Source of the DNA: Heterodera schachtii
Lineage: Eukaryota > Nematoda > Chromadorea > Rhabditida > Heteroderidae
Length of the DNA: 64,000 bases
Reading direction: 5' to 3'
NCBI GenBank assembly: GCA_023374025.1
Contig: SIJG01000045.1
Span: 248,001-312,000 of the forward strand
The position numbers and the translations under genes were made by a program. The notes beneath the pieces were generated by a model. That model made no database searches, was not told the DNA's origin, and worked only from the letters and a program-made list of their open reading frames with translations. This document shows, piece after piece, positions 41,567 to 54,155 of the stretch. Each line of letters starts with the position of its first letter. Within the stretch, counting starts at the first letter, position 1.

Positions 41567-43260
41567 ATTTTATTTTATTTCGTTTGCTTTAATTTTTTAA
41601 TTGTATGGGGCTGATCGTAAGCATTTTCAACACGGGCGCCAAACACCGCCAGTTGTTGTCACCCAAACAATTTTTGAGAGAACAAAGGAATACAAAACCC
41701 AAAATTGACTAATTATCTCGTTTTTTAACGAATTTTCATAAATACAATAAAAATTTGACGACAAGAACTTACTATTAATTGCTCATTGGCCATTTTTATA
41801 CATTTTTGCAATATTAATGCATGAGGCTTCGGTATTTTTCCGCCTGCCGCAACCCCTAAAAATTTCATGATGCCAAGCGTCGAAGAGCAAAAAAACGGGA
41901 ATTTGTAGCCCTTTTTCGCCAAAAAGGATTAATTTTTACCATTTTTGGGTCTAAATTAAACAAAATAAGGCTAAATTGGGGTCCGGGGGGCTGATAGGCG
42001 CCACCGTGAATTTTTTTTTAATTTTAATACATTTTTATGGGATTTTTCGGACAAAACGTCAAAAATGCACCAAAAGGGAATTTAAGGCACGAAAATCCCA
42101 AAAAAGGCAAAAAAAAAAAGGCATATAAAAGTCAACGTAGAAGCCTCAAACCAAATAGAAATGCGTTTTTTATGCTTAATATGTCGAAACTAATGCGCAG
42201 AAAAAAAGACAATGCCTCAAAATGCTTGCTCTAGTTATAAGCATCTAACAAAGTGTAGAATAGAATATTTTTATGTCATTATAACTAGGGCTACGTTTCT
42301 TTCTTATATTTTTTCCAGAGCAGATCTTGGCCCTGAAACGCATGAAAAATATGTTTTTTCGGTTGTTGTTAAGTTAGTTTAGATTTATTTCAATTATTTT
42401 CTATTTTTTAACAAAAACACAATAAAAACGAAAATATACACCTAAGAATCGAATTTTTAAGAAAATGCACTCCTAATAATTGACCCAAAATTTTAAAAAT
42501 ACACCAATAAGAAATGAAAAATTTTCTCAAAAATTTATTTATTTCTTTTTTTGACAAGAATTTTTTATTTGAAAAATTGTGTAGACTCAATACTGATTTG
42601 GCTTAATTTTGTTGCTTTTTGACGAAAATTTTGTCATTTACACCCCCCAAATTCGATGTTTTTAGTAGAGAACGGACCGGGCTGGGCCCGGCCAATTTTT
42701 TCCAGGCGGCGCCTGTCGGCACCGCCGGGCCCCAATTTAACAATTTTTGTAAATTTGACCACAATATGGCAAAAAATGTCACTTTTTGCATAAAACCGCT
42801 ACAAATTCCTGCTTTTTTGCTCCCGCGCTGAAAATTTTGAAGCTATTTTTTCAATTTTATGATGATTTACAAAAAATTAGAAACAATCGCAAAAAAATTT
42901 CAAAAATCTAATTTTTTTAAAAAATTTTCAATTAATTTTTAATTGAAGAGATCATTTATTGACGCCTGAAGTGAAGTAGAGCCGAAATTTTATACGTGGC
43001 ACTGTTTTTTTTTACCAATTTTGGGGTTGAAATACATGTGAGAATTTAAAATTTTACCAATCCGGAACCGGTTCCGGGCCAGGAAATTTGAAAACCCGGT
43101 TTCACTGGTTTTCCGGGTTGACTAGTTTTTGAGAAACCGAACCCGGAAACCGGTTTCTTCTGAAAGTATCAGCCCGGCCCGGTTGGCAGATTTGGAAAAT
43201 CCAGTCTTGACTTTTTAGAGCCTATTTCATTTTAAAGTGCTTATTTTGGGGGTTTTTAGA
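41567..43260. other. Spacer with degenerate repeats
   Basis: No gene. GC-rich cores lie at 41984-42007 (partial, reverse) and 42705-42726 (GGCGCCTGTCGGCACC). Around 42660-43200 the words CCGGTTCCGG, CCCGGTTTC and GGGCCCGG recur, resembling subterminal repeats of another MITE with decayed ends. A short inverted pair CTAGTTATAA/TTATAACTAG sits at 42232-42241 and 42279-42288. Confidence 0.5.
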
Positions 43261-44553
43261 GTCTAAAGCAGAGATGTGATATCTGAGGATTTTTCCTCAT
43301 TTAGTGGTCTTTTATAGGGTCAAAGAGGATTTTTTTGGAAAATGAGGATTTGCTGATTTTTGTGGTCTTTTGAGAAATTTGAGGATTATTGTGGTCTTTT
43401 GATAAAAAAGTCACAAAAACGCATGATTTTTTGAAAAATTAGGTATATTTGGCAAAATGTTCGAACTTTTTCTTCAAATCCTCATTTTTCAATAAATTTA
43501 AATTAATTTCCTTTAGATAATTTTATACAAAAAAATAAACGCAATCGAAACAATAGGGGTCAAATCATTTTTTTGACAAAATCTGTTAACAAATCGCACT
43601 CAAAATCCCAAATTTTTTCCGGCAGTGCCTATCGGCACTGCCGGACCCCCTCCTCCCAAGTAATACAGAATTCATTACACTGGACACTGTAAAAGCCATA
43701 CCTGTGCAAGGGGGGGGGTCAGGAAAGTGTCGTGCGTTCGGCGATGACCCCCCCTAGGGGGGGTCAGCGTCAAAAATTTTGCGTTCGACCATTTTTGCCC
43801 CGGTGAAGACCTTTTTTTTTTTAATTTTTAATGAGAATTGTCAACAAATTTTGTCAAAAAAAGGTCCGATTTTTTGCTCGTTTGAGTCAATTTTTTTAAG
43901 AAAATTTAGGAATTTTCAGCCCCTCCTCTTGCGTTCGACGATTCTTCTTCAGCAAATCGTCGAACGCAGAAAAAATGGGAAATTTTAGCGAAATTTCTAA
44001 AGGAAATTAGTAATTTTTCAAGTCCCAACTTTTTTTGCGTTCGACAAATCGCCCTCAGGGTTAGTCGAACGCAATTGCGCGACCCTTTCCTTGAACTTGC
44101 GCTCCCTTTTCTCGTTTTTTCCCCTTTTCCTTTTCTCTCTCTTTTTTTCTTTCCCTTTTTTCCTCTTTCTCCTTTTTTTCTCGACCCCCCCCCGCCTCGT
44201 GCGTCGACACCCGCCGACCCCTTGCGTTCGGCGTCACGACCCCCCCCCCCCCCCCTGACCCCCCCCTTGCACAGCTATGGTAAAAGCATTGGCCTAAGTG
44301 ACGTGCAACTTCGATTTTTCGTGCTCAGACTTCCACGAAATGCTTATAAATGACAAGAAATTGATGAATTTGATTGTTTCAAATGAAAAATATGACAGTT
44401 AAGTGATTTTGTTCGCATTTTATGATGTTTTAAAAAATGAGGATTTTTCACGCCAAATGAGGATTTTTTTGAGGTATTTTAGTGGCAAATGAGGCTTTTT
44501 TACGGCTGAAATGAGGATTTTAAAAATTTTGAGATCACATCTCTGGTCTATAA
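43261..44553. mobile_element. hAT-like MITE with nested second element
   Basis: 43269-44545 begins CAGAGATGTGAT and ends ATCACATCTCTG (12-bp inverted repeats). The 8-bp flanks GTCTAAAG and GTCTATAA agree at six positions. The subterminal word TGAGGATTTTT recurs on both sides. The GC-rich core lies at 43619-43644 (GTGCCTATCGGCAC). A separate element (43697-44279) is inserted inside. Confidence 0.7.
43689..44287. mobile_element. Nested MITE with C/G-run termini and exact 8-bp duplication
   Basis: The element 43697-44279 (583 bp) has inverted ends CATACCTGTGCAAGGGGG and CCCCCTTGCACAGCTATG (one mismatch) and perfect 8-bp flanks GTAAAAGC at 43689-43696 and 44280-44287. Inside, the word GCGTTCGAC or GTCGAACGC recurs at least seven times in both orientations, and long C and G runs occur. 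It is flanked by older MITE sequence, so it is a younger insertion. Superfamily hAT-like by duplication length only. Confidence 0.8.
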
Positions 44554-44881
44554 TATAAGCCCTATTTATGAGATGACCTCGTCAAATCTAGTTTATTTTC
44601 ATTTGAAAATACGCTGCGTTTTTATGTACACGAATTTTTTTTTTAAATCAGCCAAAACAAATGTTAATTGTGTACTAATATATACCCAAAAACTACCCCA
44701 ATAACTTTCTTTATAATCGAGGAAATTGGTCATGGCCCAAACAACCCCCCCCCCCCTTTTTTTGGTGGAACAAAAGTAATGCACCAAAATGTTTAATCTA
44801 CCAAAACAAATTTATGTACAAATAAAATTCTTAAAAAATTCCTGCTAAGCTAACTTTGGTACTTTCGGTTTGTGTACACAT
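44554..44881. other. Spacer between MITEs
   Basis: AT-rich with a run of C at about 44745. The 62-codon minus-strand frame here is low-complexity. No gene. Confidence 0.5.
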
Positions 44882-46005
44882 TAGAGATGCGCCGTGAATC
44901 ACGGTCACGGTTACCGTGAATTTCACGGGTTTTTTTACTCACGGTCACGGTCACGATTCACGGTACCAATTCACGGTTATTCCGTGAAAAATTTACACTG
45001 GATAAAATTGAATATTTACGAATTAGATATTGTTTTCATAGAGAAATTTGGTCATTTTTTGGGAAATTTTTGGTAAGAAACAGCAAAATTTTCAAAATTT
45101 CCCCGGCGGCGCCTATCGGCACCGCCGGCCCAATCTCTATTCCTAAAACTTTTTGAACAAAGTCAACTACCAATATTGTGCGAAAAAAATAAAAAGTCAA
45201 TTTTTAAGGATGACCCCATTTAAACAAATACTCATTAAATTTCTTTAAAACTCACTCGAAATTAGGTTATTTTGGGCAAAAGCAGTTAACAAATCCCAAA
45301 AAATTTTCAAATATTGTTCACTATAACCCTTATTTTTCTTAATAATTGGGCAAATATATCTTATAGATCAAAAACAAAAAACCATATAAAAAGATCGGAA
45401 TCGATTTTGAAGCAAAATTATGAGAAATATGCAAATTATGGGCGCTCCGCGCGTGCCAATGGTAGTGCTGTTCGAGACCGAAAATTTTCCGAGGCTCGAG
45501 ACCGAAACTTGACACCGAGGCTCGAGACCGAGACTTGACCCCGAGACTCGAGACCGGTTTTTTATGTTTCTCATTTCTGGCTCATTTTACGAACAAAATC
45601 TGTTAACAAATTGCAATCAAATTTTAGATTTTTCCCCCCGGCGGCGCCTACCGGCACCGCCGGACTACAAAAATTTATTATTTTATAAAAATTGGCAAAT
45701 TCGCAAAATTTGGCCATTTTTGTACAAAATCTGTGCACAAATTGCACTCAAATTTTTAAAAATTCGCCGTCCTTGCTGGACACCCTGTTCCCAAATTTTT
45801 TGTAAAATTTTACCACAAAAAAGACAGTGTAAAAACAAAAAATTCGCCGACAGGGAAAAATTTAACTTAAAAAATTCACGGTCACGGTCACGAAAACCGG
45901 GAATTTCACGGGTTTTTTGGATCACGGTCACGATTCACGGGGTCAATTCACGGTCACGGTCACGTTTTACGGTTCACGGGTTTTTTCAGTCACGGCGCAT
46001 CTCTA
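44882..46005. mobile_element. MITE with TAGAGATGCGCCGTGA termini
   Basis: Ends TAGAGATGCGCCGTGA and TCACGGCGCATCTCTA are 16-bp inverted repeats. The start fits the hAT YARNG form, but no 8-bp duplication is visible; alternatively a TA duplication flanks GAGATGCGCC. The subterminal word CACGGTCACGG recurs on both sides. Two GC-rich cores lie at 45103-45128 and 45638-45663. Between them, at 45465-45555, a GAGGCTCGAGACCGA minirepeat occurs three to four times. Confidence 0.72.
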
Positions 46006-49000
46006 ATAACAGGCTTAGAAAATAAGTTTTGCATAGCAAAAAATATTTCAATATTTTAAAAACGCATTCAAAATTTAATAGCAAATATCAACGGACGATT
46101 GGGTTTTATAATATTAAATACATAAGTCAAAATTTTTAAAATTATCTTGTATAGATAAATAATTGTTTAAATCTACAGCAAATAACATATAAATTTATAA
46201 AAATAAAGAAAAAATGACAAACCTTTGAAAAACTTAAAAAGGGTTCTAAATTTTTTCTTTTATTATTAAATTAAAATTGAATTACTATACTAATAAAAAT
46301 ATTATTATAATCTGTTATTGGTCAATGGACCGTTGTCAATTGATTTAAACAAAAACAAAAATTGTATAATTAACAAATCCCAAAACCGTTCGAGCTTCTG
46401 AAAAGTTAGAGCAACATGAGATTAAAATAAATAAAAAATAAATATTAATAAGATAATAGAAATTTTCATATAAGTTGTTAAAGTAAAATTTTAAAATATT
46501 GAATAAAAACCTTAATTCATTTTCAACAAATAATATAATATATTTAATCTTTTTGAATCAATTAAGGTTTAAAAACTTATAAATATGAAAAAATAATATT
46601 TATTCGGTAAATAAAAAATTTTTTGTTATAAGACAGTTTAATCACTATAAATAATAATAATATTTTAATTTTAATGTATGCAAAATTGTTTTATTTGTTT
46701 GATAACTTAGTCGGAGCATTTGCCAAGAAAATTTTTTTATTTAACAAAAAAAATACTTTGATATATTTTAAAAGAAGTAAAAAGTTTAATTTCCGCTTTC
46801 ACAATAAATTTAAACGAACTTTGTATGGATAATTAACATTTTTCTTCATGCTTTTTTTGCCTTTTTTGTGACTTTTTAAAATTTTTAGTTGAATCTTATT
46901 GAATATTTTTCGTGACTTAAATTCCCATCCTTACTAATAAAAACCAATAGAAAACGACGCAAAGTAAAAATTAACGGACGGAATTTTACAATTAAATATA
47001 AGGCGGCAGCATCAATAATGGAAGCAAAAATTTTGCATTTCTCTTTATCGATTTGTTTATTTATTCGAATTAAAATAATTTTAATAAAAATTATGGATAA
47101 AACGAAAATTAGCTAATTTGTATTTAGAAATAATTTTAATCTTTCAAAATTTGATTTTATATGCCCATTTATAACTGCATCTTTCTTTATAAATCATAAT
47201 TAGGAATGTGTTTTTTGATAACATAAAGTCTTAAATCATTTAAATAAATAATGAATGAATAGAAAAAAATGTTATTGATAAATAATTTCATTTTTATGTT
47301 GAGTAACGTTTAAATATTCAGCAAGTTTTTTATGAAAAATGAACAAAAAATATTTGAGCTTTTTAATGAAAAAATTTATAAAATCAAAATTAAATAATTA
47401 GGTAAAGTTAAATTGTTGATAGGTGAAATTATTCATTTCTTTATGAATTAATTCAAAAAACCCACAATTGATTTTTGTGTCACTTCTCCAACCGAAATTG
47501 TTTTTTATAAAATTCTTTATTTTAAAAACAGCTTTAACCTGGTTTAAAAATATGACATTCACACTCCCTATCTTTACTGAGTTTTTTAGAAATTTAAGAT
47601 GTTTATGATATAATCCACTAAAAAAAGTTTTAGAGCCCATTTTTTAATCCTTTAAAAAATTGATGAATTAATTTTTTGCATTCTCTTCAACATTTAGCGG
47701 AGAATCACATATATCTTTTATTTGTAAAATTAATAAAGCTTCATATGCCGCCTTTTTCTACTGAAGAAAAACTTCACAATTAATTCTTTATTTATCCATT
47801 TAATTTTCAGTTTTCAAATTTAGTATTTGAAAGCTTTCATTTATTGTATTTTGTATTATGTTTCTTAATTCAACTTAAAAGAAGTTCGAGAAGTATTTAA
47901 GATAGATTAAATTAAAGTTCAACACTTTTAATATATTTAAGTTTATTGTCTATTATGTATTTATTTTTGCACATGGAAAAAACATTTTTTTTAAATATAA
48001 ATCTTGCTCATTAAATATTAGTTTTTATATCAAAAATTCTATTTAAACAATAATGTAAATACTTATTATTAAAATTTAATTAATTTAATAATTATTTTTA
48101 ATAAAATATATTTATTCTTATCAAAATGTTTCTCACTCTTAAAAAATGCTTTGGAGATCGAAGAATATTATCACTGAAAAAAGTCTGGTTAATTTTTTCT
48201 GGAACTAACAAAATGAGCAATCTTTGTATCATATGATAGTCCTAAATCTTTTCTTCTAGCCTGCAAAATTTCAAAAGTAATTTTGTTTTATTTGGCGCAA
48301 AACCGCTACAAATCACTGTTTTTTTATTATCGTGCTCTAATATTTTAAAATGACAATAGAGAAAAAAAAATTGTGTAATTTCGTTTAAAATTTCTAGTAT
48401 TAATATTATAAATTATTTAATATAATTACTTATAAGTATCATTTTTGCAATACTCATGTTATTTTGTCGTAAACGTTTTTTCGTATTTATTTTCATAAAC
48501 ATTTATTTAATTTCTTTATTCATAATAAAAAAATAAAAAAATTTAGATCTTTCTTATTTGAAACTTTTGTTAAATTTTATTTTATTTGTTTTCAAGAATT
48601 TTTTGATTGTGTACTATTTATTGTTATTTAATTTCATGAATTTTTAAAAAAGAATTAAAAAAAAATTATTTTTAGATTGATAAAATTATTATTTTGTTAA
48701 ATTTTTGCTTAATGAGTTTCATTTAAAAATAAAAATTTTAAGTTATCAAAGCATAAAATAAGTTTCTTTAATTAATTTGCGTTATAAAATTTTTAAATAA
48801 TAAAATGAATTTAAATAATTCTCGAATTCTTGTAAAATTTCGACAATTATTATTTTATGAAGTTTGAAACAGTATTTATAGAATACTCGTGCGTTTCGTT
48901 TGTTTTTTTTATTCACATGTGATTATATAATTAATTGTTTACATTAAGATTTGCTTTGTAAGCTAATTTTGTTTTTTTATTTTTTGTTTGTTTATAATTA

Positions 49001-49007
49001 TAGCTAC
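46006..49007. other. AT-rich spacer
   Basis: No gene. Frames here are short and low-complexity. Positions 48230-48330 resemble 42760-42840 (AAAACCGCTACAAAT), a shared repeat fragment. Confidence 0.55.
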
Positions 49008-49768
49008 ATATGTATCAGGGATGGGCTTTCGCTTTCGCGTTCGCTTTTGCATATTTCGCCTTTTTTGGCACTTTCGTTTTCGCGTTTCGCATTTTGGCGC
49101 GAAACGCGACTTTTACACCCCTAGAATTTGATTAAATTCCTCTAAAATTTTTCAAAATTTTACCTATAAATTGGATAATTTTTATTGAAAACCTGTTTAT
49201 AAATGCTCAGAATTTCCAATTTTTTCCCCGGCGGCGCCTATCGCCACCGCCGAGCCCCCAAAACTCCTATTTTTTCTTTGAAAAATGGCCAAAAATCGCA
49301 AAATTTAATAAGTTTTAATGAAAATCTGTTCCAGCGGCGTCTATCGGCACCGCGGCGCCACAAAACTCTTATTTTCCCTTAGAGAAATTTACAAATATCG
49401 TAAAATTTGGTCATTTTTTGTGAAAATCTGTCAACAAATTTTATTCAAATTTTCAAAAATTTTCCAGGCCGCGCCTACCGTCGACGCCTCCGCCTGCCTC
49501 CTCTTCTCAAAAAATTTTTTGGAAAAAGCGCGCCTCAAAAAGTTTTTTATTGATTTTTAAAATTTGGAATAAAATTTTATAAAAAATGATTTTTCTTTAT
49601 GATTTTAACTATTCAAAAGTTGTAGAAAAAATTTCGCTTTCGCGTTTCGCAATTTCGCGTTTTTTTGGAATTTCGCATTTCGCATTTATTTTCATTTCGC
49701 ATTTTTTACTTTCGCGAATTTCGCGTTTTGCATTTTATTTTTCGATTTGGCCCATCCCTGCTATGTAT
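49008..49768. mobile_element. hAT-like MITE with TTTCGCG subterminal words
   Basis: 49016-49760 (745 bp) starts CAGGGATGGGC and ends GCCCATCCCTG. The 8-bp flanks ATATGTAT and CTATGTAT agree at seven positions. The word TTTCGCGTTTCGC recurs on both sides. Three GC-rich cores lie at 49228-49252, 49334-49355 and 49464-49490, each preceded by AAAATCTGT-type sequence. No transposase. Confidence 0.8.
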
Positions 49769-50091
49769 ATTATAGTAATTGCAATTTTATCTGTTCTCTT
49801 CATTAATTTTGGTTTTACCTGCCCTTCCAATTTATTCACATTTTTATTGGATAAATTTATAATTAAAATCGTTTAAGCTTCGAATTGAACTGAGAATAAG
49901 ACAAGAATCTTAAAACAAAAAAAATCCAATAAATTTATTAGTTATCAAAAAATTTGGCATGGTCTTTTATCCAATTTGCTTATAAAAATTATTTCAATAA
50001 ATGCTTAAAAAACTATTTTTATTGCAACTATAAAATGCTACACACCCCATTTTGTTGTGTTCGATTAAAAAAATTCCTACAATTATTTGTT

Positions 50092-50179
50092 GGTTATTGA
50101 ATTCTTTTGTGCTGACTCTTCGCGAGTTCATCCCGACTGTTAAGAATTTGTACAGTCGGCATCGCTTACATGACGCCAA
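50092..50179 (-). pseudogene. Nuclear receptor DNA-binding-domain exon fragment
   Basis: The frame SCKRCRLYKFLTVGMNSRRV matches the C-terminal part of a receptor DNA-binding domain (CX2CR..KCL.VGM....V), with Phe in place of the conserved Cys of KCL. It resembles 40930-40960 closely at DNA level, and upstream non-coding sequence (50180-50300 against 40790-40915) is similar too, in inverted orientation. It is a duplicated fragment; no ligand-binding exons were seen. Confidence 0.55.
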
Positions 50180-50300
50180 AATCTTTTAATAACATTTAGT
50201 TTTTTCGGATTTCATTATTTTTTTTAATTCAAAAAAAAAGAAATTCTTTAAAATTTTACTTTAAGCCTTCATATCCTTATTAATTTCAAAAAAAGACAAA

Positions 50301-53300
50301 ATTTTTTATTAATTATTAGGGATTGGAAATTTAGCTAAATACCTAAAATTTTTGCGCACTTAATATGCATAGATAAGCACGAAAAATGCATTTTCCATTT
50401 TGTTTGGAGTGTCTACGATGACTTTTATAATAACTATTCTTACCTATTTGGAAATTTTTCGATTTATTAACCTAAGTACCTATTTTTATGCCTATTTCGG
50501 CATTTTTGTTACCTATTTTAAGGATTTTCAAAAAATCCTAACAAAAAAAGCATCTCCAATATTTATTTATTTATTATTAGCAAAAGATTTTTGATTAAAA
50601 ATTATCCATTTCAATACTAAATTGGCTTATTTTGTTATTTTCAATAGCTTGTGCTATTTTACACCTCTGAATTTGGGGTTTTAGAACCTTTCCATTTTTA
50701 GTGCATATTTTGGGCTTTTTCATATAATGAATTAGACGTAAAATTGGAGGAAAATGGAGAGAATGAAACTTGTCAAAATGGAATAAATGGACAACAGAAT
50801 GTTCAAATGAAGCAAAAATGGCGAAAAAATTTGCAAAATTATATTGATTCGTAGTATTGTTGCTTGGTGGCCTAATCAATGTTTGTTTGCTCCCTGATAA
50901 TTCTAAAAAATCCCAAATATATGCAAAAAATGGGAATGTGAGATATATGATATGAAAAACCAAAAATTTTTGCCAGAAAATTAAAAAAAAATTAATTTTG
51001 GAGATGAATTTCTTATTTAAAAACCATTATACCTACCTCCTTAACTTTAGCATTTATCTTTTTATGCTATGCATTTGAATTTTTATATTTGCTATAAAAA
51101 TCATACTCATAATTATAAATCTTTGTTTTAAATATGAGCAAGTATAATTATTGATTAGTTTTGATAAAGAGTATTTAATCAAAATGTTAAATTTCTCAGG
51201 ACGTTTAGAAGTCTTTGCGTATATTTTTTTATGCTATTTTCGCTATTTTAAATGATTTTTTAGATTGGTTTAATGCCTTTAGTTTTTTTTTTCCTTTTAA
51301 ATTCATTAATATGTAAATTTTGACTGTATTTTGTGAATTTTACATAAACTGTTGCTGTTTAAATTTTTAATATTAAAAAAATTTTTAAATTTTTTTACTA
51401 GTTATTTAATCCCTGTTTAGAAGTTTATTAAAAGAATGCAGGAAAGTAGGTGATTGATAAAAAAAATCTTGAACTTCATTAAAAGTCTGTTTAGCTTAAG
51501 GCTCCCAGATTTTTTTAATAATTTTTAATGAGATTTGTTAATAGATTTGTCCACAAAAATAGCCAAATTTTTCAAATTGAGCAAATTTGTAAAATAATAA
51601 AGGATTTCTAGGGTCCGAATTAAGAATTTTGACCATATTTTAGCAACTTTCATTGAAAGATTCTTGATTTTGTGAATTTTCTGAAAAAATTAGTTATATA
51701 TTTTATTATGATGGTTTTTTAAATAACTCAGATAATAATTCACTTTTTTAAAAAAAACCTATTTTAAGTGTTTATTTTCAACATTTTTATTTACAATCAC
51801 ATTTGTACTTAGGTCTTTTTTACATTTTAATTTATTTTATTATTTTAAAATTTAAGTAACCTAAACATTTATACAATCAGAAAAAATAAATAAAATAGAT
51901 GCAAAAATATTTAAGTTTGAAAAAATTCGAATGTTTAGCATAAAATACATAATAAATTTAAAATGCATATTAACCCAGAAAGCATAAAAAATTTAATGTT
52001 TAAATCTAATTGTGAAAAATAATTTAAATTAAAAAAAATGTATTCAAAAGATAAATTTAATATTATTCTAATCATAATTAAAGGTAGAAAGCCAATCAAC
52101 CTTCCTTTGCATTTGTCAGAAAAGGATCCAATTATGCATGAAAAATACATGAGCAAATATTTAATAACCTAGGAAAAATCTCTAAACGCAAATAGAATGA
52201 AGGTTATGTTGATTAAACATAAAAAAAGCTATGCGAGATTAAAATAAATGAAATTGAAATAAACACTTAAATTTAAAAACTAGACATAATGTATAAAATT
52301 ATTCGAAAAAAATATCAGATAGGATAAACAACCGCAATCCTGAAGAATGGACCTAGATATTAAAAATTATAAAATTACGAAAGTAAACTATAATTCGTTG
52401 AGGCACATTTTAAGATAAAATTATTTGGAATAACAAAAAGTTAAATTCTTTTTATAAATTATCGTAAAATCTAATGAAAAAATTATACCAACAAATTGAA
52501 TTGAGGTGTTTCTTCAATTCAGCATCCAAAAAAAACAAAATTAAAACGAAATCTTTTGTCAGATTAAAATAAATTAATTAAACCGAGATTATTAAAAATA
52601 TCAGGAAAACTATAATCTGTATTATATTTGCCAATAAATGAATTATAAAAATTGGAAACGCGATAACTCTGATAATAAAACAAAAAAGTAATTAATTGGA
52701 TTAATACAAAATGAAAATAAAATAAGCAGAAATGAAAAATATTCATATATAAAAAATCAATGAAAATATTCTGAACTATCTTAAAATTTATATTTAATAC
52801 AAAATTTTATTTTTTAATTTAAAATATTATTTATAAAATAAATTATTCGTTATAAAATTAAATTAAAAACATATTTATGTTTAATAAAAATATACTAAAG
52901 GGAATTCGTAACTATTGAAAAAAAAACTGTACTGTTCAAAGAATTAGCTGGATTGAACTATGTGAAAAGGAAATATCAAATAAAAATATTCGATATCGAA
53001 AGAAAAACGTGAAAATATTAAAGAATTCTTTTATGGAAATTAAAAATTTTATTGCCAAACTTTATTGGTGTCAGCATCAATGTCTGATCCTGTTAGTATT
53101 CGAGAAAGTTGAAATTATTATTTTTTTAAAAATTAAAGAATTTATGAAGCTTTTTATCTATCAAGCTTATTATTAGTATTTGAAATATAACAAAATACTG
53201 TTTTTTTTAATAATTGCTCCTCTAGCTTTAAAGTTTCCAATCTGCGGATGTCGTAGTAGCCATCACTTGATAGTTTTGTTCATTTATCAAATTATGCAAT

Positions 53301-54120
53301 TTTGTCCTTAGGTCAAAAATAAAGAATTTGCATGATTTTATTCATACTTAAATAATTTTGAATTGGTTAATGAGTGCTTCACCAAATTATAAAAATAACA
53401 AAATATTTTGTTTATTAGATTTTTTGAATAATTTGTTCTTAAAATTTATAAATAATAATTGTATCCAAATTCTTTAAAGAATATATATTCGTATATTAAT
53501 TTATTGATGAAATGTTAACATAGGTTTTTTGTTTGTCTTTTGGTTTAGGTATGCTATTTCATCTTTAAATGGTCATTATCTTTTTTACTTTTTTTTATCA
53601 AATATTTTAATATTTTATCAATAAAAAATCATATTTATAAATAAATAATAAATTATTTAATGTTTGCTTAAAATAAATATTTAGGTTATTTTTCTGCAAT
53701 TTAACAAAAATATTTTGTTCCTGATTTTTGCGAGTGCTAGTAGCTATATCAAAAATAATAAATTCGTATTTTACAACTTTCCTTTTATTTCATTTTAATT
53801 TTAATTTCTTTCACATATTAATTTTAAAATTTTTATATAATTTATTTTTTAGCCAGATTATTATGCTAATATCATAAATCAAAACATAGCTCCCAGATAA
53901 AAATTTTCAAAATCCTTATTTGGTAGCCAAAAAAGTCTTATTTTGGGTCAAAAAGCATCATTTTTACAAAATTTTAAAGCACGCTTAAAATGATTGTCTA
54001 TCAGGGACGATTCCATGATTTGGGGTACTCCTACCCCGGGCAATGACCTTTTTTCTTTTTCATTTTTTTTTCTCTTTTCACACCACTTTTTTGCTGCACT
54101 TTTTACAAAAATCTTTTGTG
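50301..54120. other. AT-rich spacer
   Basis: No gene. Low-complexity frames only, including 50595-50963 minus, which has no recognisable motif. Confidence 0.55.
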
Positions 54121-54132
54121 GAATAGGGGGTC

Positions 54133-54155
54133 TGGCGGTGCCTATAGGCGCCTCC
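54133..54155. repeat. Isolated GC-rich core
   Basis: TGGCGGTGCCTATAGGCGCC is a copy of the core shared by the MITEs, near a CCTACCCCGGGC stretch (54030). The element ends were not recognised. Confidence 0.5.

Noticed and set aside
43960..44260. Recurring GCGTTCGAC words as a regulatory operator array
   Set aside because: They lie wholly within a mobile element with its own TIRs and duplication; subterminal transposon motifs are the simpler explanation.
44075..44353. Pro/Phe-rich 92-codon frame
   Set aside because: Product of the C and T runs inside the nested MITE.
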